NCBI GenBank assembly: GCA_947172415.1
Contig: OX359197.1
Coordinates: forward strand, 6,139,673 to 6,203,672
Direction of reading: 5' to 3'
DNA from: Chondrosia reniformis
Taxonomy: Eukaryota > Porifera > Demospongiae > Chondrillida > Chondrillidae
DNA length: 64,000 bases
How positions within the stretch are numbered: the stretch's first letter is position 1; each line of letters opens with the position of its first letter. A model generated the notes under the pieces. It worked only from the letters and a program-made list of their open reading frames with translations. It was not told where the DNA came from and did not search any database. This document shows positions 36,801 to 48,665 of this stretch, in pieces. The position numbers were made by a program, and so were the translations under genes.

Positions 36801-39800
36801 TGTACATTAAAATCTGGTATACAAAGTTAATGTATGGTGAGAGATTGGGGAAAATTTTAAGTTTCGTCAAAATTTCACAAACCCATTGGACATGTTCTAT
36901 AGATGTCTGTGAACGCTGACACAAAGATGTAGCTTCATATCTCTCCATCTGATCGAGTGATAGCTCTCCATGTACATTAAATTCTGGTATACAAAGTTAA
37001 TGTATAGTAAGAGATAGGGCAAATTTTAAGTTTCATCAAAATTTCAAAAACCCAATGGACATGTTCTATAGATGTTTGTGAATGCTGACACAAAGAGTTA
37101 GCTTCATATCTCTCCATTTGATAGAGTGACAGCCCTCAATGTACATTAATTTCTGGTATAAAAAGTTAATGTATGGTGAGAGATAGGGCAAATTTTAAGT
37201 TTCATCAAAATTTCACCAACTCATTGAACATACTTCATAGGTGTCTGTGAATGCTGACATAAAGTCACAGCTTCATATCTTTCCGTTTGATAGAGTGACA
37301 GCCCTCAATGAACATTAAATTCTGGTATACAAAATTAATGTATTGAGAGAGATAGGGTAAATTTTAAGTTTCATCAAATTTCAAAAACCCAATGGACATG
37401 TTCTATAGATGTTTGTGAATGCTGACACAAAGAGTTAGCTTCATATCTCTCCATTTGATGGAGTGATAGCCCTCAATGAACATTAAATTCTGGTATATAA
37501 AGTTAATGTATGGTGAGAGATAGGGGAAATTTTAAGTTTCGTCAAAATTTCAAAAACCCAATGGACATGTTCTATAGATGTCTGTGAATGCTGACACAAA
37601 GAGTTAGCTTCATATCTCTTCATTTGATGGAGTGATAGCCCTCAATGAACATTAAATTCTGTTATACAAAGTTAATGTATTGTGAGAGATAAGGCAAATT
37701 TTAAGTTTCATCAAAATTTCAAAAACCCAATGGACATGTTCTATAGATGTTTGTGAACGCTGACACAAAGAGTTAGCTTCATATCTCTTCATTTGATGGA
37801 GTGATAGCCCTCAATGAACATTAAATTCTGTTATACAAAGTTAATGTATGGTGAGAGATAGGGCAAATTTTAAGTTTCGTCAAAATTTGAAAAACTCATT
37901 GGACATGCTCTATAGATGTTTGTGAATGCTGACACAAACAGTTAGCTTCATATCTCTCCATTTGATAGAGTGACAGCCCTCAATGTACATTAAAATCTGG
38001 TATACAAAGTTAATGTATTGTGAGAGATAGGGCAAATTTTAAGTTTCATCAAATTTCAAAAACCCAATGGACATGTTCTATAGATGTTTGTGAATGCTGA
38101 CACAAAGAGTTAGCTTCATATCTCTCCATTTGATGGAGTGATAGCCCTCAATGAACATTAAATTCTGGTATATAAAGTTAATGTATGGTGAGAGATAGGG
38201 CAAATTTTAAGTTTCATCAAAATTTCAAAAACCCAATGGACATGTTCTATAGATGTCTGTGAATGCTGACACAAAGAGTTAGCTTCATATCTCTTCATTT
38301 GATGGAGTGATAGCCCTCAATGAACATTAAATTCTGTTATACAAAGTTAATGTATTGTGAGAGATAAGGCAAATTTTAAGTTTCATCAAAATTTCAAAAA
38401 CCCAATGGACATGTTCTATAGATGTTTGTGAATGCTGACACAAAGAGTTAGCTTCATATCTCTTCATTTGATGGAGTGATAGCCCTCAATGAACATTAAA
38501 TTCTGTTATACAAAGTTAATGTATGGTGAGAGATAGGGCAAATTTTAAGTTTCGTCAAAATTTGAAAAACTCATTGGACATGCTCTATAGATGTTTGTGA
38601 ATGCTGACACAAAGAGTTAGCTTCATATCTCTCCATTTGATAGAGTGACAGCCCTCAATGTACATTAAAATCTGGTATACAAAGTTAATGTATTGTGAGA
38701 GATAGGGCAAATTTTAAGTTTCATCCAAATTTCAAAAACCCAATGGACATGTTCTATAGATGTTTGTGAATGCTGACACAAAGAATTAGCTTCATATCTC
38801 TCCATTTGATGGAGTGATAGCCCTCAATGTACATTAAATTCTGTTATACAAAGTTAATGTATGGTGAGAGATAGTGCAAATTTTAAGTTTCGTGAAAATT
38901 TCACAAACCCATTGGACATGTTCTATAGATGTCTGTAAACCCTGACACAAAGATGTAGCTTCATATCTCTCCATCTGATCGAGTGATAGCTCTCCATGTA
39001 CATTAAATTCTGGTATACAAAGTTAATGTATGGTGAGAGATAGGGCAAATTTTAAGTTTCATCAAAATTTCAAAAACCCAATGGACATGTTCTATAGATG
39101 TCTGTGAATGCTGACACAAAGAGTTAGCTTCATATCTCTTCATTTGATGGAGTGATAGCCCTCAATGAACATTAAATTCTGTTATACAAAGTTAATGTAT
39201 GGTGAGAGATAGGGCAAATTTTAAGTTTCATCAAAATTTGAAAAACTCATTGGACATGCTCTATAAATGTTTGTGAATGCTGACACAAACAGTTAGCTTC
39301 ATATCTCTCCATTTGATAGAGTGATAGCCCTCAATGAACATTAAATTCTGGTATATAAAGTTAATGTATGGTGAGAGATAGGGCAAATTTTAAGTTTCGT
39401 CAAAATTTCACAAACCCATTGGACATGTTCTATAGATGTCTGTGAACGCTGACACAAAGATGTAGCTTCATATCTCTCCATCTGATCTAGTGATAGCTCT
39501 CCATGTACATTAAATTCTGGTATACAAAGTTAATGTATGGTGAGAGATAGGGCAAATTTTAAGTTTCATCAAAATTTCACCAACTCATTGAACATACTTC
39601 ATAGGTGTCTGTGAATGCTGACATAAAGTCACAGCTTCATATCTTTCCGTTTGATAGAGTGACAGCCCTCAATGAACATTAAATTCTGGTATACAAAATT
39701 AATGTATGGTGAGAGATAGGGCAAATTTTAAGTTTCATCAAAATTTCAGAAACTCATTGGATATGCTCTATAGGATGTCTGTGAATGCTGACAGAAAGAT

Positions 39801-39834
39801 TTAGCTTCATATCTCTCCATTTGATAGAGTTACA

Positions 39835-40888
39835 GAACTACAGTTAATGTAATGTTTTGTTAGAGAAAATTGCGTAATACTATATATGGCCGACCGTTAG
39901 AAGGTCTAATATTATAAGAAAGACAAAATTCCATACTATATCTGAAAATCTAGAATACTTTCCAATTTTTTATACATAGGGATATGCACTCTGTAGTACT
40001 TGATTGTTATTGAAGTACTATCTATCCATATATTTTATATGGATCTCGTTGAAGTGAAATTTCGTCAATCGACAGCCAACGAAATTCCAAAGAAAAAAAG
40101 TTGGACCATACCGAACGCTACCATCCACGACGCTCACAGGCCGGGATCGGTGGTAACGCTCTGCCGAGTTGAGCTTTGGGTGTCACTTGCGTGAGAAGAA
40201 CCAGTTCTTCTCGATATGGCCGACTCATATGAATCCTAAGATATCAGATGCCAATCCCACATTACGTGGAACCCCCCCGAAATCCGGATTATTGGTGAGC
40301 ACGTCTCTATGGCACCAACCGATTAGGAGACAGCTTCAGAGTCTAAGCGCTACCAACCTCTATGGGAACCGCAACCACCATAGAGATGTGTCCAGGTAGG
40401 CCTACTATATAAGGTTTTTCGCTTCTATTTATATGAAGTTTTGTCCAAAGAAAACGGTTGTGGTTGGGACCTTTTTTAATATATTTCTCGTTATTTCCAG
40501 ATCAGTAAATTCTTTCAAGCAAGTTTATAGACATAGGCAGTATTTGTGGTTCACCTGAAAACTGGGAAAAGCGAAAAAAATCCTGTAAGTGTCTTGATGG
40601 GCCGAGGAGAACGACTTTTCTCATCCCAATTATTTTCGAGAAATCGTCAATTTATTCCACTTTAATTCCAGACCAGGGAATCGTTCAAAGCAATTTTACA
40701 CACATACGCAGTATTTCCAATACATCTCAAAACTGTGGCAAATGGATAAAAGCCTGTTTGTGTCTTGGTGGAGGGAGGAGAGCGACTTTTCATGATACAG
40801 AAAACTAGATATAGTGAGAGGTCCGATATTTATCGCCTATACGATATTAACGTCTATGATCGATATTTCAACTAGGCCGGTTTTATTA
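39835..40888 (+). repeat. Satellite-embedded element, copy 6 (long form)
   Basis: Separated from copy 5 by about 6 kb of monomers. A few private substitutions (GAAATTCCAAAG, CTCTGTAGTACTTG, CTCACAGGCC), one of which changes Thr to Ile in the 64-codon frame while the rest of the core is unchanged. Confidence 0.85.
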
Positions 40889-43643
40889 GATGTCTGTGAA
40901 TGCTGACACAAAGATTTAGCTTCATATCTCTCCATTTAATGGAGTGACAGCCCTCAATGAATATTAAAGTCTGGTAATGCATGTTGAGAAATAAGGGAAA
41001 TTTTAAGTTTCATCAAAATTTGAAAAACTCATTGGACATGCTCTATAGATGTCTGTAAATGCTGACACAAAGATGTAGCTTCATATCTCTCCATTTGATA
41101 GAGTGACAGCCCTCAATGTACATTAAATTCTTGTATACAAAGTTAATGTATGGTGAGAGATAGGGCAAATTTTAAGTTTCATCAAAATTTCAAAAACCCA
41201 ATGGACATGTTCTATAGATGTTTGTGAATGCTGACACAAAGAGTTAGCTTTATATCTCTCCATTTGATAGAGTGACAGCCCTCAATGTACATTAAAATCT
41301 GGTATACAAAGTTAATGTATGGTGAGAGATAGGGCAAATTTTAAATATCATCAAAATTTCAAAAACCCAATGGACATGTTCTATAGATGTTTGTGAATGC
41401 TGACACAAAGAATTAGCTTCATATCTCTCCATTTGATAGAGTGACAGCCCTCAATGTAAATTAAAATCTGGTATACAAAGTTAATGTATGGTGAGAGATA
41501 GGGCAAATTTTAAGTTTCATCAAAATTTCAAAAACCCAATGGACATGTTCTATAGATGTTTGTGAACGCTGACACAAAGAGTTAGCTTCATATCTCTTCA
41601 TTTAATGGAGTGATAGCCCTCAATGTACATTAAATTCTGGTATACAAAGTTAATGTATGATGAGAGATAGGGCAAATTTTAAGTTTCATCAAAATTTGAA
41701 AAACTCATTGGACATGCTCTATAGATGTTTGTGAATGCTGACACAAAGAGTTAGCTTTATATCTCTCCATTTGATAGAGTGACAGCCCTCAATGTACATT
41801 AAAATCTGGTATACAAAGTTAATGTATGGTGAGAGATAGGGCAAATTTTAAATATCATCAAAATTTCAAAAACCCAATGGACATGTTTTATAGATGTTTG
41901 TGAATGCTGACACAAAGAGTTAGCTTCACATCTCTCCATTTAATAGAGTGACGGCCCTCAATGTACATTAAATTCTTGTAGACAAAGTTAATGTATGGTG
42001 AGAGATAGGGCAAATTTTAAGTTTCATCAAAATTCAAAAACCCAATGGACATGTTCTATAGATGTTTGTGAATGCTGACACAAAGAGTTAGCTTCATATC
42101 TCTCCATTTGATAGAGTGACAGCCCTCAATGTACATTAAATTCTGGTATACAAAGTTAATGTATGATGAGAGATAGGGCAAATTTTAAGTTTCATCAAAA
42201 TTTCAAAAACCCAATGGACATGTTCTATAGATGTTTGTGAATGCTGACACAAAGAGTTAGCTTTATATCTCTCCATTTGATAGAGTGACAGCCCTCAATA
42301 TACATTAAAATCTGGTATACAAAGTTAATGTATTGTGTGAAATAGTGCAAATTTTAAATATCATCAAAATTTCACAAACCCAATGGACATGTTCTATAGA
42401 TGTTTGTGAATGCTGACACAAAGAGTTAGCTTCATATCTCTCCATTTGATGGAGTGATAGCCCTCAATGTACATTAAATTCTGTTATACAAAGTTAATGT
42501 ATGGAGAGAGATAGTGCAAATTTTAAGTTTCGTGAAAATTTCACAAACCCATTGGACATGTTCTATAGATGTCTGTAAACGCTGACACAAAGATGTAGCT
42601 TCATATCTCTCCATCTGATCGAGTGATAGCTCTCCATGTACATTAAATTATGGTATACAAAGTTAATGTATGGTGAGAGATAGGGCAAATTTTAAGTTTC
42701 ATCAAAATTTCAAAAACCCAATGGACATGTTCTATAGATGTTTGTGAATGCTGACACCAAGAGTTAGCTTCATATCTCTTCATTTGATAGAGTGATAGCC
42801 CTCAATGAATATTAAATTCTGGTATACAAAGTTAATGTATGGTGAGAGATAGGGCAAATTTTAAGTTTCGTCAAAATTTTAAAAACCCAATGGACATGTT
42901 CTATAGATGTTTGTGAATGCTGACACAAAGAGTTAGCTTCATATCTCTTCATTTGATAGAGTGATAGCCCTCAATGAACATTAAATTCTGTTATACAAAG
43001 TTAATGTATGATGAGAGATAGGGCAAATTTTAAGTTTCATCAAAATTTGAAAAACTCATTGGACATGCTCTATAGATGTTTGTGAATGCTGACACAAAGA
43101 GTTAGCTTCATATCTCTCCATTTGATAGAGTGACAGCCCTCAATGTACATTAAAATCTGGTATACAAAGTTAATGTATGGTGAGAGATAGGGCAAATTTT
43201 AAGTTTCGTCAAAATTTCACAAACCCATTGGACATGTTCTATAGATGTCTGTGAACGCTGACACAAATATGTAGCTTCATATCTCTCCATCTGATCGAGT
43301 GATAGCTCTCCATGTACATTAAATTCTGGTATACAAAGTTAATGTATGGTGAGAGATAGGGCAAATTTTAAGTTTCATCAAAATTTCACCAACTCATTGA
43401 ACATACTTCATAGGTGTCTGTGAATGCTGACATAAAGTCACAGCTTCATATCTTTCCGTTTGATAGAGTGACAGCCCTCAATGAACATTAAATTCTGGTA
43501 TACAAAATTAATGTATGGTGAGAGATAGGGCAAATTTTAAGTTTCATCAAAATTTCACAAACCCATTGGATATGCTCTATAGGATGTCTGTGAATGCTGA
43601 CAGAAAGATTTAGCTTCATATCTCTCCATTTGATAGAGTTACA

Positions 43644-44697
43644 GAACTACAGTTAATGTAATGTTTTGTTAGAGAAAATTGCGTAATACTATATATGGCC
43701 GACCGTTAGAAGGTCTAATATTATAAGAAAGACAAAATTCCATATTATATATGAAAATCTAGAATGCTTTCCAATTTTTTATACATAGGGATATGCACTG
43801 TGTAGTACTTGATTGTTATTGAAGTACTATCTATCCATATATTTTATATGGATCTCGTTGAAGTGAAATTTCGTCAATCGACAGCCAACGAAACTCCAAA
43901 GAAAAAAAGTTGGACCATACCGAACGCTACCATCCACGACGCTCATAGGCCGGGATCGGTGGTAACGCTCTGCCGAGTTGAGCTTTGGGTGTCACTTGCG
44001 TGAGAAGAACCAGTTCTTCTCGATATGGCCGACTCATATGAATCCTAAGATATCAGATGCCAATCCCACATTACGTGGAACCCCCCCGAAATCCGGATTA
44101 TTGGTGAGCACGTCTCTATGGCACCAACCGATTAGGAGACAGCTTCAGAGTCTAAGCGCTACCAACCTCTATGGGAACCGCAACCACCATAGAGATGTGT
44201 CCAGGTAGGCCTACTATATAAGGTTTTTCGCTTCTATTTATATGAAGTTTTGTCCAAAGAAAACGGTTGTGGTTGGGACCTTTTTTAATATATTTCTCGT
44301 TATTTCCAGATCAGTGAATTCTTTCAAGCAAGTTTAAAGACATAGGCAGTATTTGTGGTTCACCTGAAAACTGGGAAAAGCGAAAAAAATCCTGTAAGTG
44401 TCTTGATGGGCCGAGGAGAACGACTTTTCTCATCCCAATTATTTTCGAGAAATCGTCAATTTATTCCACTTTAATTCCAGACCAGGGAATCGTTCAAAGC
44501 AATTTTACACACATACGCAGTATTTCCAATACATCTCAAAACTGTGGCAAATGGATAAAAGCCTGTTTGTGTCTTGGTGGAGGGAGGAGAGCGACTTTTC
44601 ATGATACAGAAAACTAGATATAGTGAGAAGTCCGATATTTATCGCCTATACGATATTAACGTCTATGATCGATATTTCAACTAGGCCGGTTTTATTA
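43644..44697 (+). repeat. Satellite-embedded element, copy 7 (long form)
   Basis: Long form; its 5' end shares CATATTATATATG and GAATGCTTTCC with copy 1, while the 3' half shares AAGCCTGTTTGTGTC with copies 6 and 8. Confidence 0.85.
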
Positions 44698-46971
44698 GAT
44701 GTCTGTGAATGCTGACACAAAGATTTAGCTTCATATCTCTCCATTTAATGGAGTGACAGCCGTCAATGTACATTAAATTCTGTTATACAAAGTTAATGTA
44801 TGGAGAGAGATAGTGCAAATTTTAAGTTTCGTCAAAATTTCAAAAACCTAATGGACATGTTCTATAGATGTTTGTGAATGCTGACACAAAGAGTTAGCTT
44901 CATATCTCTCCATTTGATAGAGTGACAGCCCTCAATGTACATTAAATTCTTGTATACAAAGTTAATGTATGGTGAGAGATAGGGCAAATTTTAAGTTTCA
45001 TCAAAATTTCAAAAACCCAATGGACATGTTCTATAGATGTTTGTGAATGCTGACACAAAGAGTTAGCTTCACATCTCTCCATTTAATAGAGTGACAGCCC
45101 TCAATGTACATTAAATTCTTGTATACAAAGTTAATGTATAGTGAGAGATAGGGCAAATTTTAAGTTTCATCAAAATTCAAAAACCCAATGGACATGTTCT
45201 ATAGATGTTTGTGAATGCTGACACAAAGAGTTAGCTTCATATCTCTCCATTTGATGGAGTGACAGCCCTCTATGTACATTAAATTCTGGTATACAAAGTT
45301 AATGTATGATGAGAGATAGGGCAAATTTTAAGTTTCATCAAAATTTCAAAAACCCAATGGACATGTTCTATAGATGTTTGTGAACGCTGACACAAAGAGT
45401 TAGCTTCATATCTCTTCATTTAATGGAGTGATAGCCCTCAATGTACATTAAATTCTGGTATACAAAGTTAATGTATGATGAGAGATAGGGCAAATTTTAA
45501 GTTTCATCAAAATTTCAAAAACCCAATGGACATGTTCTATAGATGTTTGTGAACGCTGACACAAAGAGTTAGCTTCATATCTCTTCATTTAATGGAGTGA
45601 TAGCCCTCAATGTACATTAAATTCTGGTATACAAAGTTAATGTATGGTGAGAGATAGGGCAAATTTTAAGTTTCATCAAAATTTCACAAACCCAATGGAC
45701 ATGTTCTATAGATGTTTGTGAACGCTGACACCAAGAGTTAGCTTTATATCTCTTCATTTGATATGATAGAGTGACAGCCCTCAATATGTATACATTAAAA
45801 TCTGGTATACACAGTTAATGTATGGTGAGAGATAGGGCAAATTTTAAGTTTCATCAAAATTTCAAAAACCCAATGGACATGTTCTATAGATGTTTGTGAA
45901 CGCTGACACCAAGAGTTAGCTTTATATCTCTCCATTTGATAGAGTGACAGCCCTCAATATGTATACATTAAAATCTGGTATACACAGTTAATGTATTGTT
46001 TGAGATAGTGCAAATTTTAAATATCATCAAAATTTCACAAACCCAATGGACATGTTCTATAGATGTTTGTGAATGCTGACACAAAGAATTAGCTTCATAT
46101 CTCTCCATTTGATAGAGTGACAGCCCTCAATGTAAATTAAAATCTGGTATACAAAGTTAATGTATGGTGAGAGATAGGGCAAATTTTAAGTTTCGTCAAA
46201 ATTTCACAAACCCATTGGACATGTTCTATAGATGTCTGTGAACGCTGACACAAGGATGTAGCTTCATATCTCTCCATCTGATCGAGTGACAGCTCTCAAT
46301 GTACATTAAATTCTGGTATTCAAAGTTAATGTATGATGAGAGATAGGGCAAATTTTAAGTTTCATCAAAATTTCAAAAACCCAATGGACATGTTCTATAG
46401 ATGTTTGTGAATGCTGACACAAAGAGTTAGCTTCATATCTCTTCATTTAATGGAGTGATAGCCCTCAATGTACATTAAATTCTGGTATACAAAGTTAATG
46501 TATGGTGAGAGATAGGGCAAATTTTAAGTTTCATCAAAATTTCAAAAACCCAATGGACATGTTCTATAGATGTTTGTGAACGCTGACACCAAGAGTTAGC
46601 TTTATATCTCTCCATTTGATAGAGTGACAGCCCTCAATATGTATACATTAAAATCTGGTATACACAGTTAATGTATTGTGTGAGATAGTGCAAATTTTAA
46701 ATATCATCAAAATTTCACAAACCCAATGGACATGTTCTATAGATGTTTGTGAATGCTGACACAAAGAATTAGCTTCATATCTCTCCATTTGATAGAGTGA
46801 CAGCCCTCAATGTAAATTAAAATCTGGTATACAAAGTTAATGTATGGTGAGAGATAGGGCAAATTTTAAGTTTCGTCAAAATTTCACAAACCCATTGGAC
46901 ATGTTCTATAGATGTCTGTGAACGCTGACACAAGGATGTAGCTTCATATCTCTCCATTTGATAGAGTTACA

Positions 46972-48025
46972 GAACTACAGTTAATGTAATATTTTGTTAG
47001 AGAAAATTGCGTAATACTATATATGGCCGACCGTTAGAAGGTCTAATATTATAAGAAAGACAAAATTCCATACTATATTTGAAAATCTAGAATACTTTCC
47101 AATTTTTTATACATAGGGATATGCACTGTGTAGTACTTGATTGTTATTGAAGTACTATCTATCCATATATTTTATATGGATCTCGTTGAAGTGAAATTTC
47201 GTCAATCGACAGCCAACGAAACTCCAAAGAAAAAAAGTTGGACCATACCGAACGCTACCATCCACGACGCTCATAGGCCGGGATCGGTGGTAACGCTCTG
47301 CCGAGTTGAGCTTTGGGTGTCACTTGCGTGAGAAGAACCAGTTCTTCTCGATATGGCCGACTCATATGAATCCTAAGATATCAGATGCCAATCCCACATT
47401 ACGTGGAACCCCCCCGAAATCCGGATTATTGGTGAGCACGTCTCTATGGCACCAACCGATTAGGAGACAGCTTCAGAGTCTAAGCGCTACCAACCTCTAT
47501 GGGAACCGCAACCACCATAGAGATGTGTCCAGGTAGGCCTACTATATAAGGTTTTTCGCTTCTATTTATATGAAGTTTTGTCCAAAGAAAACGGTTGTGG
47601 TTGGGACCTTTTTTAATATATTTCTCGTTATTTCCAGATCAGTGAATTCTTTCAAGCAAGTTTAAAGACATAGGCAGTATTTGTGGTTCACCTGAAAACT
47701 GGGAAAAGCGAAAAAAATCCTGTAAGTGTCTTGATGGGCCGAGGAGAACGACTTTTCTCATCCCAATTATTTTCGAGAAATCGTCAATTTATTCCACTTT
47801 AATTCCAGACCAGGGAATCGTTCAAAGCAATTTTACACACATACGCAGTATTTCCAATACATCTCAAAACTGTGGCAAATGGATAAAAGCCTGTTTGTGT
47901 CTTGGTGGAGGGAGGAGAGCGACTTTTCATGATACAGAAAACTAGATATAGTGAGAGGTCCGATATTTATCGCCTATACGATATTAACGTCTATGATCGA
48001 TATTTCAACTAGGCCGGTTTTATTA
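46972..48025 (+). repeat. Satellite-embedded element, copy 8 (long form)
   Basis: Last copy, near the right edge of the satellite field and about 640 bp before the GCKR start codon. Confidence 0.85.
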
Positions 48026-48665
48026 GATGTCTGTGAATGCTGACACAAAGATTTAGCTTCATATTTCTCCATTTGATAGAGTGGCAGCCCTCAATGTACA
48101 TTAAATTCTGGTATACAAAGTTAATATATGGTGAGAGATAGGGCAAATGTTAAGTTTCATTAAAAATTTATGAATTGTATGAATTACTCTGAATCTGAAT
48201 AGTTCAAATTTCTATATATATGCTAAATACTGTTTTTTAAAGAAACCTCCAAAAATGTTTTTTGTCTATACGTAAATAGCTACATACATTAACTTTGTAT
48301 ACTAGAATTTTATGAACATTTAGGGCTGTAACTCTATAAAATAGGAAGATATATATGAAGCTAATAGTTGGTGTCAGCATTCACAGACCTCCAACAAAAC
48401 ATGTTCAATGAGTTTTTGAAATTTTGATGGATACTTATAAATTGCCCTATATCTCACCATCGAGAGACTGAGCAAATTTTAAGTTCCATCAAAATTTCAA
48501 AACCTCATTGGACAAACTCCATATGTGTCTGTGAATGCTGACACAAAGTCACAGCTTCATATCTTTAAGTTTGAGTTTGATAGAGTTACAGCCCTCAATC
48601 TGGAAAGTTAATGCAAGGCCAGAATTGCGCCATTTTTTTAAACCGGAAATAATTAACTGTTAAAA

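Larger units (their letters stand above)
20395..48600 (+). repeat. Main 169 bp satellite field with embedded elements
   Basis: About 28 kb of same-orientation tandem monomers, most 169 bp long. Conserved blocks include GTTAATGTATGGTGAGAGAT, TCATCAAAATTTCAAAAACC, TGTGAATGCTGACACAAAGA and TTAGCTTCATATCTCTCCAT. After removing the eight embedded 1.05 kb elements, about 115 monomers remain (estimate). The first three or four monomers (20,395-21,000) and the last ones (48,180-48,600, including one reversed at about 48,285-48,465) are more diverged, as expected for array edges. No gene is seen inside; all 64-, 72-, 73-, 76- and 79-codon frames come from repeats. Confidence 0.95.

Noticed and set aside
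20395-48600. CRISPR-like regular repeats
   Set aside because: Monomers are directly adjacent without unique spacers, and the surroundings are eukaryotic genes.
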